A stretch of DNA of 64,000 nt, taken from positions 1,798,001 through 1,862,000 of the forward strand of contig NZ_JAQQKV010000001.1 of NCBI RefSeq assembly GCF_028550435.1. Reading direction: 5' to 3'. Below, piece by piece: positions 1 through 8,214 of the stretch (the stretch's first letter is position 1; each line of letters begins with the position of its first letter). The translations under genes were made by a program, and so were the position numbers. Under the pieces are notes generated by a model. The model saw nothing but the letters and a program-made list of their open reading frames with translations, searched no databases and had not been told where the DNA came from. Source of the DNA: Asticcacaulis machinosus (GTDB lineage: Bacteria > Pseudomonadota > Alphaproteobacteria > Caulobacterales > Caulobacteraceae).

Positions 1-244
1 CGTCATATTCAAAGCCGTCAACATCCCACAGTTTCGCCCCTTCGGCGCGGGCCGCATAGATGGGAATGGGCGTGGCCCAGTCGGTCATCCAGTGCATAGG
101 CGCGCCACCCCGCCATACATGGCCCGATCTTTCAGCCAAGGCTTTGGTCTTGGGCCGGGCATCGAGAAACCGCGCGGTCTCGGAGAGGATGAAATCCATC
201 AATGGCGTGTTCAGAGTGGATCCTCCAGCCGGAAACGGCATCAT
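1..244 (-). CDS. class-III aminotransferase (GSA-aminotransferase-like), N-terminal part
   Basis: Partial gene reading leftward off the window; only the first 81 codons are present. The start ATG at 244 overlaps the TGA of the upstream aldehyde dehydrogenase (TGATG), and a second ATG follows directly. The visible part contains GHVWRGGAPMHWM and, near residues 55-81, the segment PIYAARAEGAKLWDVDG, which matches the N-terminal region of PLP-dependent class-III aminotransferases of the glutamate-1-semialdehyde aminomutase type. The PLP lysine lies outside the window. The overlap with an aldehyde dehydrogenase implies co-translation and a catabolic rather than haem-biosynthetic role. The substrate is unknown. 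Confidence 0.75.
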   Translation of the reverse strand, partial: MMPFPAGGSTLNTPLMDFILSETARFLDARPKTKALAERSGHVWRGGAPMHWMTDWATPIPIYAARAEGAKLWDVDGFEYD

Positions 245-1689
245 CACAGCGCCCCAAAGCTCAGGAATTTGGTTTCCAGATATTCCTCAAGGCCCTCAAT
301 CGCCCCTTCACGGCCAATGCCGGATTCCTTGACGCCGCCAAACGGGGCCACCTCGGTCGACATTACACCGTCATTAAGACCGACCATGCCATAATCCAGC
401 GCCTTTCCTACCCGCCAGGCCCGCGACACATCCTTAGTGAAGGCATAGGCCGCCAGCCCAAACGGCGTCTCATTGGCCAGTTTGATCCCTTCGGCCTCAT
501 CCTTGAACTTGATCAGAGACGCCACCGGCCCGAAGATTTCCTCATTAAAGATGCGCATGTCGTGGGTCACACCGGTCAGGACAGAGGGCTTATAAAACAA
601 CGCCCCTACATCCTTATCGACCCCGCCGCCGACCGTCAGCTTCGCACCTTTACCTGTGGCGTCATCGACGAGGGCCTGCACCTTATCGACGGCTTTTTGA
701 TTAATCAGCGGCCCGATTTGCGTCGCCTCATCCATGCCGTCGGCCAGTTTCAGCGCCCGCACAGCCTCAGCCAGCTTGGCGGCAAAGGCCTCATAAATTC
801 CGGCCTGAACCAGTATTCGGTTCGCGCACACGCAGGTCTGACCGGCATTGCGGTATTTCGATAGCATGGCGCCCGCCACCGCGACCTCAAGATCCGCATC
901 GTCAAACACCAGCACCGGCGCATTGCCACCCAGTTCGAGCGATATCTTTTTGATGGTCGACGCGCATTGGGCATAAAGCTTTTTGCCAACCGGCGTCGAT
1001 CCGGTGAAAGAGAATTTCTTGACCAGCGGATCAGACGTCAGGATTTCGCCGACCTCGGCCGCCTTGGTGGTGCAAATAATGTGCAGCACGCCATCCGGCA
1101 AACCGGCCTGTTTGGCCAGTTCGATCAGAGCCAATGCTGACAACGGCGTTTCCTCTGACGGCTTCAGCACTACGGTGCACCCTGCGGCCAAAGCCGGCGC
1201 GACCTTGCGCGTAATCATCGAAATCGGGAAATTCCACGGCGTGATGGCCGCAACGACCCCAACCGGCTGCTGGATGGTCACCAGTTGCTTACCCGGCACA
1301 TTGGCCGGGATGGTGCGGCCATAAGACCTGCGGCCCTCTTCGGCAAACCATTCGACAAAGCCTGCCCCATATACCACTTCGCTACGGGTTTCCCTGATCG
1401 CACGCCCCTGCTCAAGCGTCACGATCTGCGCCAGATCTTCGGTGTGCTCAAGGATCAGGGCGAACCATTTTTTCAGAATATCCGAGCGCACCTTTTGCGG
1501 TTGCTGGCCCCAGTCGGCAAAGGCGGCATGGGCGGCATCAATAGCTTCCAGCGTTTCTTTTGAACCGGCATTATGGACATGACACAACACCTGCCCGTTG
1601 GCCGGATTGGTGACCGGAAAACTATCGTGATTGGCGTGGCTCAGAATACGCTTGCCCAGCAGGGCCTTGTGCGCGGCGGTTAGGGACAT
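244..1689 (-). CDS. gabD: NAD(P)-dependent aldehyde dehydrogenase, succinate-semialdehyde dehydrogenase type
   Basis: Oxidises a semialdehyde (in GabD relatives, succinate semialdehyde from GABA) to the acid in the cytosol. The 481-residue protein has the usual family length. Visible are the PWNFP nucleotide-binding motif with Asn153, Lys176 in LKPSE, the FTGS turn at 228-231, the general-base Glu252 in LELGG and the nucleophile Cys286 in GQTCVCA, which is the GabD-style context. The start is the ATG at 1689, with AGGGAG nine bases upstream; an in-frame TTG nine bases earlier would touch the ribosome site and is less likely. It follows another aldehyde dehydrogenase by 15 bp and overlaps the next aminotransferase. 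Assignment to GabD rather than another semialdehyde dehydrogenase is by similarity only. Confidence 0.85.
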   Translation of the reverse strand: MSLTAAHKALLGKRILSHANHDSFPVTNPANGQVLCHVHNAGSKETLEAIDAAHAAFADWGQQPQKVRSDILKKWFALILEHTEDLAQIVTLEQGRAIRETRSEVVYGAGFVEWFAEEGRRSYGRTIPANVPGKQLVTIQQPVGVVAAITPWNFPISMITRKVAPALAAGCTVVLKPSEETPLSALALIELAKQAGLPDGVLHIICTTKAAEVGEILTSDPLVKKFSFTGSTPVGKKLYAQCASTIKKISLELGGNAPVLVFDDADLEVAVAGAMLSKYRNAGQTCVCANRILVQAGIYEAFAAKLAEAVRALKLADGMDEATQIGPLINQKAVDKVQALVDDATGKGAKLTVGGGVDKDVGALFYKPSVLTGVTHDMRIFNEEIFGPVASLIKFKDEAEGIKLANETPFGLAAYAFTKDVSRAWRVGKALDYGMVGLNDGVMSTEVAPFGGVKESGIGREGAIEGLEEYLETKFLSFGAL

Positions 1690-1704
1690 GGTACGCAACT
1701 CCCT

Positions 1705-3231
1705 TTAAAAACTGATCGAGACTGACTTGAAATCGGCATACTTATAGAGCGCATGAAGGCTGCGATCGCGGCCAAAGCCCGACTGCTTAAAGCCCCCGAA
1801 CGGCAGGGCGATATCGCAGGCATCCCAACCATTGATCCACACCAGACCAGCCTTCAACACCTTGGCCGACCGCATGGCCCGGCCGATATCGGCCGTCCAT
1901 ACCCCGGAGGCCAGCCCATAGATAGTGTCATTGGCAATGCGGAAGGCGTCCGCCTCATCCTTAAAGGTCAGTACCGACAGGACGGGCCCGAACACTTCCT
2001 CGCGCGCCAGAATATTGTCAGAAGTGATATTGTCGATCAGGGTCGGTTCGACATAAAAACCACCCGTATCTGACTGAACACGTCCGCCGCCCATCAGCAC
2101 CTGCCCGCCACCGGCCTGACCTTTGGCGATGTAATCGAGCGCGGTGTTCATCTGGCGCTCCGAAACCATCGCCCCGAACTGGGTATCCGGGTCGTAAGGG
2201 TCGCCGACTCGAATCGATTTCACCACCGCCATGACCTTGGCCACAAACTCGTCGCGGATGCTGTCTTCGACCAGAAGACGTGACGCCGCGGTACAGACCT
2301 GCCCCTGATTATAGAACACACCCCAGGCGGCATTTTGCGCAGCAGCCTCCATATCCGGACAGTCGGCAAAGACGATCTGCGGCGACTTACCGCCCAGTTC
2401 TAGCGACACCCGCTTTAGGTTTGACTCTGCCGACGCCACCATCAGCCGCCGCCCGACCGGCCCTGAGCCGGTGAAGGCGATCATGTCAACTTCCATATGC
2501 CGCGCCAAGGCCTCACCCGCGATCTGCCCAAGGCCGGGAACCACATTGAATACCCCGGCGGGGACACCGGCCTCAATCGCCAGCGCCGCGGTATACAGCG
2601 CCGTCATCGACGAATTTTCAGCCGGTTTCAGCACGATCGAATTGCCCATAGCCAGAGCCGGAGCGACCTTCCACATAGCCATGTGCAGCGGGAAATTCCA
2701 CGGCACAATCGCACCTATTACCCCCAGAGGTTCATGGACCGCATAGGACAGGCGCGTATCCGGCGATGGGGCGACTTCACCATAAATCTTATCGAGCGCT
2801 TCGGCATAATAGCGTACCGAATTGATAGCCAGCGGGATATCAACCGCGCGCGCATCGCGTATGGGCTTGCCCGTGTCAAGCGTCTCTAATAGCGCCAGAT
2901 TTTCGGCATGTTCGACCATCAGATCGGCCAGTTTATGCAGGATTTTCTTTTTGGCTTTCGGGGCCAGTCCGTTCCAGCGGCCATCTTCAAACGCGATCCG
3001 CGCCGACTTTACCGCCCCATCGACATCGGCGGCATCAAAGGCCGAAATCTGATTGGTCAGAGTTCCGTCACGCGGGGCGATATTGTCGAAGGTCGCAACC
3101 GACGCTGCGCCCTTCCACTGGCCGTCAACAAAACCTTGATCAGGTTTGAAAAGGGCCTTGAGGGCGGCAATAACCTCAGCCTTGGTATCAGCCACAGCGG
3201 TTATCGGGGTCAGGGGGGACGTCAGGCTCAT
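1705..3231 (-). CDS. aldehyde dehydrogenase, gamma-glutamyl-aminobutyraldehyde/betaine-aldehyde type
   Basis: A 508-residue cytosolic aldehyde dehydrogenase of the PuuC/betaine-aldehyde group. Landmarks are PWNF with Asn179, LKPAE near 201-205, FTGSGPVG at about 253-260, Glu278 in LELGGKSP and the catalytic Cys313 in NQGQVCTA. PuuC relatives oxidise the aldehyde made from putrescine or other amines, which fits a route in which an aminotransferase makes an aldehyde, this enzyme oxidises it, and the GabD-like neighbour handles the following semialdehyde. It is the first gene of a minus-strand operon and lies 79 bp downstream of the GntR gene. A palindromic operator candidate lies in that gap, so the promoter probably lies there too. 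The exact substrate is not determined by sequence. Confidence 0.85.
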   Translation of the reverse strand: MSLTSPLTPITAVADTKAEVIAALKALFKPDQGFVDGQWKGAASVATFDNIAPRDGTLTNQISAFDAADVDGAVKSARIAFEDGRWNGLAPKAKKKILHKLADLMVEHAENLALLETLDTGKPIRDARAVDIPLAINSVRYYAEALDKIYGEVAPSPDTRLSYAVHEPLGVIGAIVPWNFPLHMAMWKVAPALAMGNSIVLKPAENSSMTALYTAALAIEAGVPAGVFNVVPGLGQIAGEALARHMEVDMIAFTGSGPVGRRLMVASAESNLKRVSLELGGKSPQIVFADCPDMEAAAQNAAWGVFYNQGQVCTAASRLLVEDSIRDEFVAKVMAVVKSIRVGDPYDPDTQFGAMVSERQMNTALDYIAKGQAGGGQVLMGGGRVQSDTGGFYVEPTLIDNITSDNILAREEVFGPVLSVLTFKDEADAFRIANDTIYGLASGVWTADIGRAMRSAKVLKAGLVWINGWDACDIALPFGGFKQSGFGRDRSLHALYKYADFKSVSISF

Positions 3232-3262
3232 GGAGATCGCACCACTCAGTAAGAGCTTGAAT

Positions 3263-3276
3263 TTGTGATCACAATT
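3263..3276. promoter_or_regulatory. operator candidate of the GntR/FCD regulator, ALDH operon side
   Basis: TTGTGATCACAA (3263-3274) is a perfect 12-bp palindrome. TGTGATCACAATT (3264-3276) recurs exactly at 4045-4057. Both copies are in the only two promoter-sized gaps of this locus. FCD-type GntR regulators bind short palindromes of this size. It lies about 35 bp upstream of the aldehyde dehydrogenase start. Confidence 0.55.
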
Positions 3277-3310
3277 AGGCCACCTGCGCTCCCACCTGTC
3301 AATACGGCAA

Positions 3311-4000
3311 TTACGCCGCCTGAAACTTGACGGCCTCCAGCATCAGATCCATGCCCTCTTCGATGTCCTCGGCCATAGCTTTGCGCGCCGTCTCAGCATC
3401 GCGGGCCGCAAACGCCCCGATCAGTTCCTGATGGTGGTCGCGCGGCAATTGCACCGTACCCAGCTTATTGAACACCACCCGCATAAACGGGCCGGTTTGC
3501 AGCCACAGGGTACGCGCCATATCGTAAAACAGGTCGGCATGAGCGGCTTTATAGACTTGGAAATGAAAGGCGTGATTGGCCTTCATATAGCCTTCGACAT
3601 CGCCTTTGGAGAGGGCGACCATCAGGGTGTCATCTTCTTCTTTTAAGATATCAACCAGTTCCGGCGTGGCCCGAACCGCTGCGATCGCCGCAAGTTCCGG
3701 CTCGACCCATGAGCGGGCTTTAGCCAGTTGATGCAGGCGGTCTTCAGACAGCGACGGCACCCGCAGGCGCTTATTTGACGGCTGCAACTCCAGCGCCTTT
3801 TCCGCAATCAGACGACGCACCGCTTCGCGCACCGGCATGGGCGAGACATTCAGCCGTCCGGCCAGAGTCCGCAGCGACACGGACTGCCCCGGCGGAAACA
3901 CGCCCTCCGTCAAAGCCTCGGCCAGAGCGTCATAGACCTGATCGTGGTATGAGGCATCATCGCCCTTTGACAGATATGAACTCAACGCTTCCACAGCCAA
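3311..4000 (-). CDS. GntR-family transcriptional regulator, FadR/FCD subfamily
   Basis: DNA-binding regulator of about 229 residues. An N-terminal winged helix-turn-helix covers roughly 17-82, with the recognition part LAGRLNVSPMPVREAVRRL. An all-helical FCD ligand-binding domain follows at about 90-215. I chose the TTG at 4000 because AGGAGA lies six bases upstream and the homology begins just after it. A longer reading from an ATG at 4075 adds 25 unlikely residues and would place the second operator inside the gene. The regulator lies between the divergent aminotransferase and the aldehyde dehydrogenase operon, and matching palindromes precede both, so it most likely represses this catabolic locus and itself until an amine-derived ligand is present. 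Confidence 0.85.
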   Translation of the reverse strand: MAVEALSSYLSKGDDASYHDQVYDALAEALTEGVFPPGQSVSLRTLAGRLNVSPMPVREAVRRLIAEKALELQPSNKRLRVPSLSEDRLHQLAKARSWVEPELAAIAAVRATPELVDILKEEDDTLMVALSKGDVEGYMKANHAFHFQVYKAAHADLFYDMARTLWLQTGPFMRVVFNKLGTVQLPRDHHQELIGAFAARDAETARKAMAEDIEEGMDLMLEAVKFQAA

Positions 4001-4044
4001 AACGCATCTCCTGAAACGGAATATTCTTGCAGGGCCAGATGATG

Positions 4045-4057
4045 TGTGATCACAATT
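4045..4057. promoter_or_regulatory. operator candidate of the GntR/FCD regulator, divergent promoter
   Basis: Second copy of TGTGATCACAATT, with palindromic core TGTGATCACA at 4045-4054. It lies in the 119-bp gap between the regulator's TTG start (4000) and the divergent aminotransferase start (4120), where it could control both promoters. Confidence 0.55.
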
Positions 4058-4119
4058 GTCGGCCGCCTGACTCATAGTGTCACATATTTTATCACCCCGT
4101 CATCAGGGATTTTCGCATA

Positions 4120-5451
4120 ATGGATAATCTCAGCCCCAACCTGCCCTCATCCGAAGCACTCGACAGCTTCTGGATGCCGTTCACGCCCAACCGGCAGTTC
4201 AAAGCCAAGCCGCGCCTGCTGGTTTCGGCCAAAGACATGCACTACCAAAGCCATGACGGGCGCCAGATTCTGGATATGACGGCGGGGATATGGTGCTCCA
4301 ACGCTGGCCATAACCGCCCGAAAATCGTTGAGGCGATTCAAAAACAGGCGCAGGAGATGGACTTTGCGCCCACCTTCAACATGGCCCACCCCAAGGTGTT
4401 TGAGTTTACTCATAAACTCAGCCAGCTTTTGCCCTATGATCTTAAGCGGGTGTTCCTGACCAATTCGGGTTCGGAATCCGCCGATACGGCGTTAAAAATA
4501 GCCCTGGCCTATCAGCGGGCGCGCGGGATGGCGGGTAAGGTGCGTCTCATCGGGCGCGAGCGCGCCTATCACGGCGTCGGCTTTGGCGGCATCAGTGTCG
4601 GCGGTATTCCCAAAAACCGCCTGTTTGGCCCACTGCTGAACGGGGTCGATCACCTGCCCCACACCTATCAGCCGGAACAGGGGCGCTTTATTAAGGGCGA
4701 ACCGGAACATGGGCTGGACTCTGCCGAAGCGCTGGAGCGGATCATCGCCCTGCATGATGCCTCAACCATCGCCGCCGTGATCGTGGAACCCGTGGCGGGT
4801 TCTACCGGCGTTCTGGTGCCACCCAAGGGATACCTTAAACGGCTGCGCGAAATCTGCGACAAGCACGATATTCTGCTGATTTTCGATGAGGTCATCACCG
4901 GCTTTGGTCGATTGGGCGCGGCCTTTGGGGCAGAGTATTTCGGTGTGCGGCCTGATATTATGTGCATGGCCAAGGGCATCACCAATGCCGCCGTGCCGAT
5001 GGGGGCCGTCGCTGTATCGAACCGCATCTATGACACCTTTATGCAGACGTCTGAGACACCGATTGAGCTGTTCCACGGCTATACCTATACCGGCCACCCT
5101 CTGGCCTGTGCGGCGGGGATCGCGACACTGGAAACCTATGCCGAAGAAGGTCTGTTTGAACGGGCCGCCGAGATTGCGCCCTACTGGCAGGAGGCGATCC
5201 ATTCCTTAAAAGACACCCGCCATGTTATTGATATCCGCAATCTGGGCCTGATCGGCGGGATCGAGCTTGAGCCCCGTCCGGGGGCCGCGACCGTGCGGGC
5301 GATGGAGGTGTTCAACAAAGCCTTTGATGCCGGTCTGCTGATCCGCGTTACGGGCGATATTATCGCCATGTCACCGCCCCTGATCTTAGAGAAATCCCAT
5401 ATCGATCAGGCGGTGGAGATACTGCGTAAGGTCTTGGCGGGCACGGAGTAA
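4120..5451 (+). CDS. class-III omega-aminotransferase, beta-alanine:pyruvate type
   Basis: PLP-dependent transaminase of 443 residues. It moves the terminal amino group of an omega-amino acid or amine to pyruvate or a similar acceptor and yields a semialdehyde. Seen are the GSESADTALK phosphate-binding segment at about 117-126, YHGVGFGG near 150, Asp256 in FDEVITGFGR and the Schiff-base Lys285 in MAKGITNA. The N-terminal FWMPFTPNRQF segment is typical of the beta-alanine:pyruvate group (BauA/OapT). It is transcribed away from the GntR regulator and the two aldehyde dehydrogenases, which would oxidise its product. AGGGA precedes the ATG by about ten bases. Beta-alanine, putrescine and related amines all remain possible substrates. 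Confidence 0.85.
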   Translation: MDNLSPNLPSSEALDSFWMPFTPNRQFKAKPRLLVSAKDMHYQSHDGRQILDMTAGIWCSNAGHNRPKIVEAIQKQAQEMDFAPTFNMAHPKVFEFTHKLSQLLPYDLKRVFLTNSGSESADTALKIALAYQRARGMAGKVRLIGRERAYHGVGFGGISVGGIPKNRLFGPLLNGVDHLPHTYQPEQGRFIKGEPEHGLDSAEALERIIALHDASTIAAVIVEPVAGSTGVLVPPKGYLKRLREICDKHDILLIFDEVITGFGRLGAAFGAEYFGVRPDIMCMAKGITNAAVPMGAVAVSNRIYDTFMQTSETPIELFHGYTYTGHPLACAAGIATLETYAEEGLFERAAEIAPYWQEAIHSLKDTRHVIDIRNLGLIGGIELEPRPGAATVRAMEVFNKAFDAGLLIRVTGDIIAMSPPLILEKSHIDQAVEILRKVLAGTE

Positions 5452-5452
5452 G

Positions 5453-5630
5453 ATACCCCTCCGTCGCGGACTTCGCCGCGCCACCTCCCCATATTGTGGG
5501 GAGGAGAATTTCAGCCATCTCCTCCCTACGCTTGCGTGGGGAGGTGGCATTTGAGCGGCAGCGAAAAATGACGGAGGGGTATTTACGGGCCAAAGTACAC
5601 TGAGCGTAGCGAAGGACTTTGGGGCGAGGC
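5453..5630. repeat. palindromic intergenic repeat (type A) plus short inverted repeat, convergent genes
   Basis: Outer arms ATACCCCTCCGTC (5453-5465) and its exact complement (5570-5582) enclose nested arms CCACCTCCCC (5481-5490) and GGGGAGGTGG (5538-5547). A local hairpin forms at 5484-5504. Further right, CCAAAGT and ACTTTGG flank a GAGCGTAGCGAAGG core. The same GGGGAGGTGGCA...TGACGGAGGGG pattern recurs at 17990-18040. It lies between two convergent genes and may act in both directions as a transcription stop. Confidence 0.7.
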
Positions 5631-6905
5631 CTATAACTGATCCGACTTATACAACGCCGGGAACAGCTTGACCCACGCGCCGGTGACAATCAGCGAGCCA
5701 ATACCGCCAAATAGCGCGGCCCCGACCGGCCCTAAGAACCGAGCCACCACGCCGGATTCAAACTCGCCCAGTTCGTTAGACGCCCCGATAAACAGATAGG
5801 AGACCGAGGCCACCCGCCCGCGCATGTAATCAGGTGTCACGATCTGCACCAGCGTCCCGCGCACATAGACGCTGACCATGTCCGCCGCCCCTAGCACCAC
5901 CAGTGCCGCCACCGACACCCAAAAGCTCTGGGATATGCCGAAAATGATGGTGCAAACTCCAAATATCGCGACCCCGCCATACATCCACTTACCGGCATGG
6001 CGTCGGATTGGGCGCCGCGCCAGCCACGCCGCCGTGACCATGGCACCTACCGCTGCCGAAGACCGCAATATGCCGTATCCTTCCGGCCCGACATGCAACA
6101 CGTCCTTGGCGAAGATCGGCAAAAGCGCCGTCGCCCCACCCAGCAACACCGCAAACAGATCCAGCGACAAAGCCCCCAGCACGACCTTATTGGTCCAGAT
6201 GTAAGAAAGGCCTTCCCTGACCATCTCCATCTTTGAGCCACCCGCATATTCCGGCTGAGTATTGGCCTTGATGTTGAGGATAATAATGCCGGCCATCACA
6301 AACAGGCCCGCACTGACCCCATAAGCAAAACCAGCCGACGCCCCGACCAGTAGCCCGCCCAAGGCTGGCCCCAGCACGCCCCCGACCTGAAAGGACAGGG
6401 AATTAATGGCAATCGCCTTGGGCAGCATATCGCGCGGCACGATCATCGGGCCAATACTGGAACCCGCCGGTGCGATAAATGACCGCGTCACTCCTAAAAA
6501 CGCCGACAGCACAAACAACGCCCAGAACGGCGACCCCGGCGTCACCGCCAGCGCAAAAAACCCCAGCGCGATCACCGCCTGCGCGCCGATGGTAAAGCCC
6601 ATCACCTTTTTGCGGTCATATTTGTCCACGACCACGCCGGCGGGCAGGGTTGTCACAAACATAGCAATGAACTGGCACAGCCCCATCAGACCAACATAGA
6701 ACGCCGACTGACCGATCCCGACCGTTTCGCGCGCGGTCTCATAAATATGCCAGGCAATGGCCGCCGATTGGGCCGAATAGCTTAAGACCGAGATAAACCG
6801 CGCCAGCAGAAAACTGCGAAACGCCGGAATTTGCAGCGGGCCCTTATAAAGGGACGGATCGGATGGTGGCGTTTCAGCAGGCGGAACATGTGGAGTTTCT
6901 GGCAC
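5631..6905 (-). CDS. MFS transporter, EntS/MFS_3-like
   Basis: Integral inner-membrane secondary transporter of 424 residues with about twelve hydrophobic segments. The motif-A loop appears as PAGVVVDKYDRKKVMG after the second segment, and a long gap before the second half is typical of the 6+6 MFS plan. The family includes exporters of siderophores and drugs (EntS group), but the substrate cannot be read from sequence. The start is a GTG at 6905 with GGGAC seven bases upstream and no internal Met candidate near it. It is convergent with the aminotransferase and divergent from dapE. Confidence 0.8.
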   Translation of the reverse strand: MPETPHVPPAETPPSDPSLYKGPLQIPAFRSFLLARFISVLSYSAQSAAIAWHIYETARETVGIGQSAFYVGLMGLCQFIAMFVTTLPAGVVVDKYDRKKVMGFTIGAQAVIALGFFALAVTPGSPFWALFVLSAFLGVTRSFIAPAGSSIGPMIVPRDMLPKAIAINSLSFQVGGVLGPALGGLLVGASAGFAYGVSAGLFVMAGIIILNIKANTQPEYAGGSKMEMVREGLSYIWTNKVVLGALSLDLFAVLLGGATALLPIFAKDVLHVGPEGYGILRSSAAVGAMVTAAWLARRPIRRHAGKWMYGGVAIFGVCTIIFGISQSFWVSVAALVVLGAADMVSVYVRGTLVQIVTPDYMRGRVASVSYLFIGASNELGEFESGVVARFLGPVGAALFGGIGSLIVTGAWVKLFPALYKSDQL

Positions 6906-6983
6906 AAAAAAAGTCCCGAAATGGCGGATGCGCGCTCATATTGCGGCTTCCCTAATATGAGCGGAGGTCTTACACCAAGCCTC

Positions 6984-8141
6984 ATGTCAAATACACCAAA
7001 ATGTCTCACCGATCCCGTTCAGTTAACGCAAGAGCTAATCCGCCGCCCGTCCGTCACCCCCGCCGACGAAGGGGCGATGGATGTGGTGCAGGGCTGGCTT
7101 GAGGAACTGGGGTTTAGCTGTACCCGCCTGAAATTTGGTGAGATCGAAAACCTTTATGCGCGGCGGGGGACGGCCTCCCCCAATCTGTGTTTTGCCGGCC
7201 ATACCGATGTCGTGCCGGACGGGGCCCGCGACGACTGGCGCTGCGATCCGTTTGCCGGTGACATCGAAGGCGGCGTCCTGACTGGACGTGGCGCGGTCGA
7301 TATGAAAGGCGGGATCGCCGCCTGGATCGCCGCGGTCGCGCGATTAGAGACCATCCCCGGTTCGCTATCATTTCTGATCACCGGCGATGAAGAAGGGGTG
7401 GCCACCGACGGTACGGTAAAGGTCGTCGAATGGCTGAAAGACCGTGGTGAGATTATCGATCACTGCATAGTCGGTGAGCCGACCTCATCGGCGACGCTTG
7501 GCGACATGATCAAGGTCGGCCGCCGGGGTTCGATCAATGCGACCATCACCGTCACGGGTAAGCAGGGCCATGTCGCCTATCCCCAGCGGGCGCTTAATCC
7601 GGTGCCAATACTGGTCGATATCATGCAGACGCTGAACGCCCGCGTGCTGGATAACGGCTATGAGCGGTTTTTGCCGTCGAACCTCGAAATCACCACCTTT
7701 GATGTCGGTAACGCCACGACCAACCTGATCCCGCAAAAGGCCACCGGCCGGATCAATATCCGCTTCAATCCGGCCCATTCGGGGCAATCTCTGGCCGACT
7801 GGATGCAGAGCGTGTGCGATGAGTTTGCGCACAAAACGGGTGCGGCGATCGAGTTTAAGCCGACCATATCAGGTGAGGCCTTCCTGACCGAAGGCGGGCC
7901 GTTTGTCGATGTGATCTTGGCCGCGATCCGCGAGGTTTTAGCTACGGACGCTGACCCTTCAACGACCGGCGGAACGTCCGATGCCCGCTTTATCCGCAAG
8001 CTCTGTCCGGTTGTTGAATTCGGCCTGGTCGGGCAGACCATGCATCAGGTCAATGAATCGACGCCCATCGTCGACCTCGAAAACCTTACCCGCGCCTATC
8101 AGCGTTTGATTGAGATGTATTTCGAAAAATTCACCACCTAA
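6984..8141 (+). CDS. dapE: succinyl-diaminopimelate desuccinylase
   Basis: Hydrolyses N-succinyl-LL-diaminopimelate in the lysine and peptidoglycan-precursor pathway. It is a di-zinc M20-family enzyme of 385 residues. Metal ligands and catalytic residues are visible: His73 and Asp75 in GHTDVVP, Asp106 in GAVDMKGG, Glu136-Glu137 in ITGDEEG, Glu165 in VGEPTS and a C-terminal His354 in GQTMHQVNE. The lid/dimerisation domain lies at about 180-300. I start at the ATG at 6984, where the homology begins; the next ATG upstream (6957) has no ribosome site, and the GGAGG at 6962 is rather far from 6984, so the start is slightly uncertain. Confidence 0.93.
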   Translation: MSNTPKCLTDPVQLTQELIRRPSVTPADEGAMDVVQGWLEELGFSCTRLKFGEIENLYARRGTASPNLCFAGHTDVVPDGARDDWRCDPFAGDIEGGVLTGRGAVDMKGGIAAWIAAVARLETIPGSLSFLITGDEEGVATDGTVKVVEWLKDRGEIIDHCIVGEPTSSATLGDMIKVGRRGSINATITVTGKQGHVAYPQRALNPVPILVDIMQTLNARVLDNGYERFLPSNLEITTFDVGNATTNLIPQKATGRINIRFNPAHSGQSLADWMQSVCDEFAHKTGAAIEFKPTISGEAFLTEGGPFVDVILAAIREVLATDADPSTTGGTSDARFIRKLCPVVEFGLVGQTMHQVNESTPIVDLENLTRAYQRLIEMYFEKFTT

Positions 8142-8142
8142 G

Positions 8143-8204
8143 AACTCCCCCTGTTGCAGGGGGAGCTTTTATTTGATGAAAACATCAAATAAAAGAGGGG
8201 GTAA
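8143..8204. repeat. palindromic intergenic repeat (type B) between convergent genes
   Basis: Two perfect hairpins in tandem: CTCCCCCTG (8145-8153) with CAGGGGGAG (8157-8165), and TTTTATTTGATG (8167-8178) with its complement (8183-8194). The first arm also pairs loosely with AGAGGGGGT at the right end. The same AAGAACTCCCCCT...AGAGGGGGTAA frame recurs at 19976-20037. Likely a bidirectional terminator between dapE and truA. Confidence 0.7.
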
Positions 8205-8214
8205 TACCTGTCCC

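Noticed and set aside
1705-3231. Methylmalonate/malonate-semialdehyde dehydrogenase as partner of the beta-alanine aminotransferase
   Set aside because: The protein has the general ALDH catalytic Glu (Glu278), which MMSDH-type enzymes lack, so it belongs to the amine-aldehyde group.
4001-4075. N-terminal extension of the amine-locus GntR regulator
   Set aside because: The added 25 residues are not helix-turn-helix sequence, a good ribosome site lies before the TTG at 4000, and the extension would cover an operator copy.
5360-5689. 109-codon minus-strand frame across the 5.5-kb repeat
   Set aside because: Made of the palindromic repeat plus flanks; no coding features.
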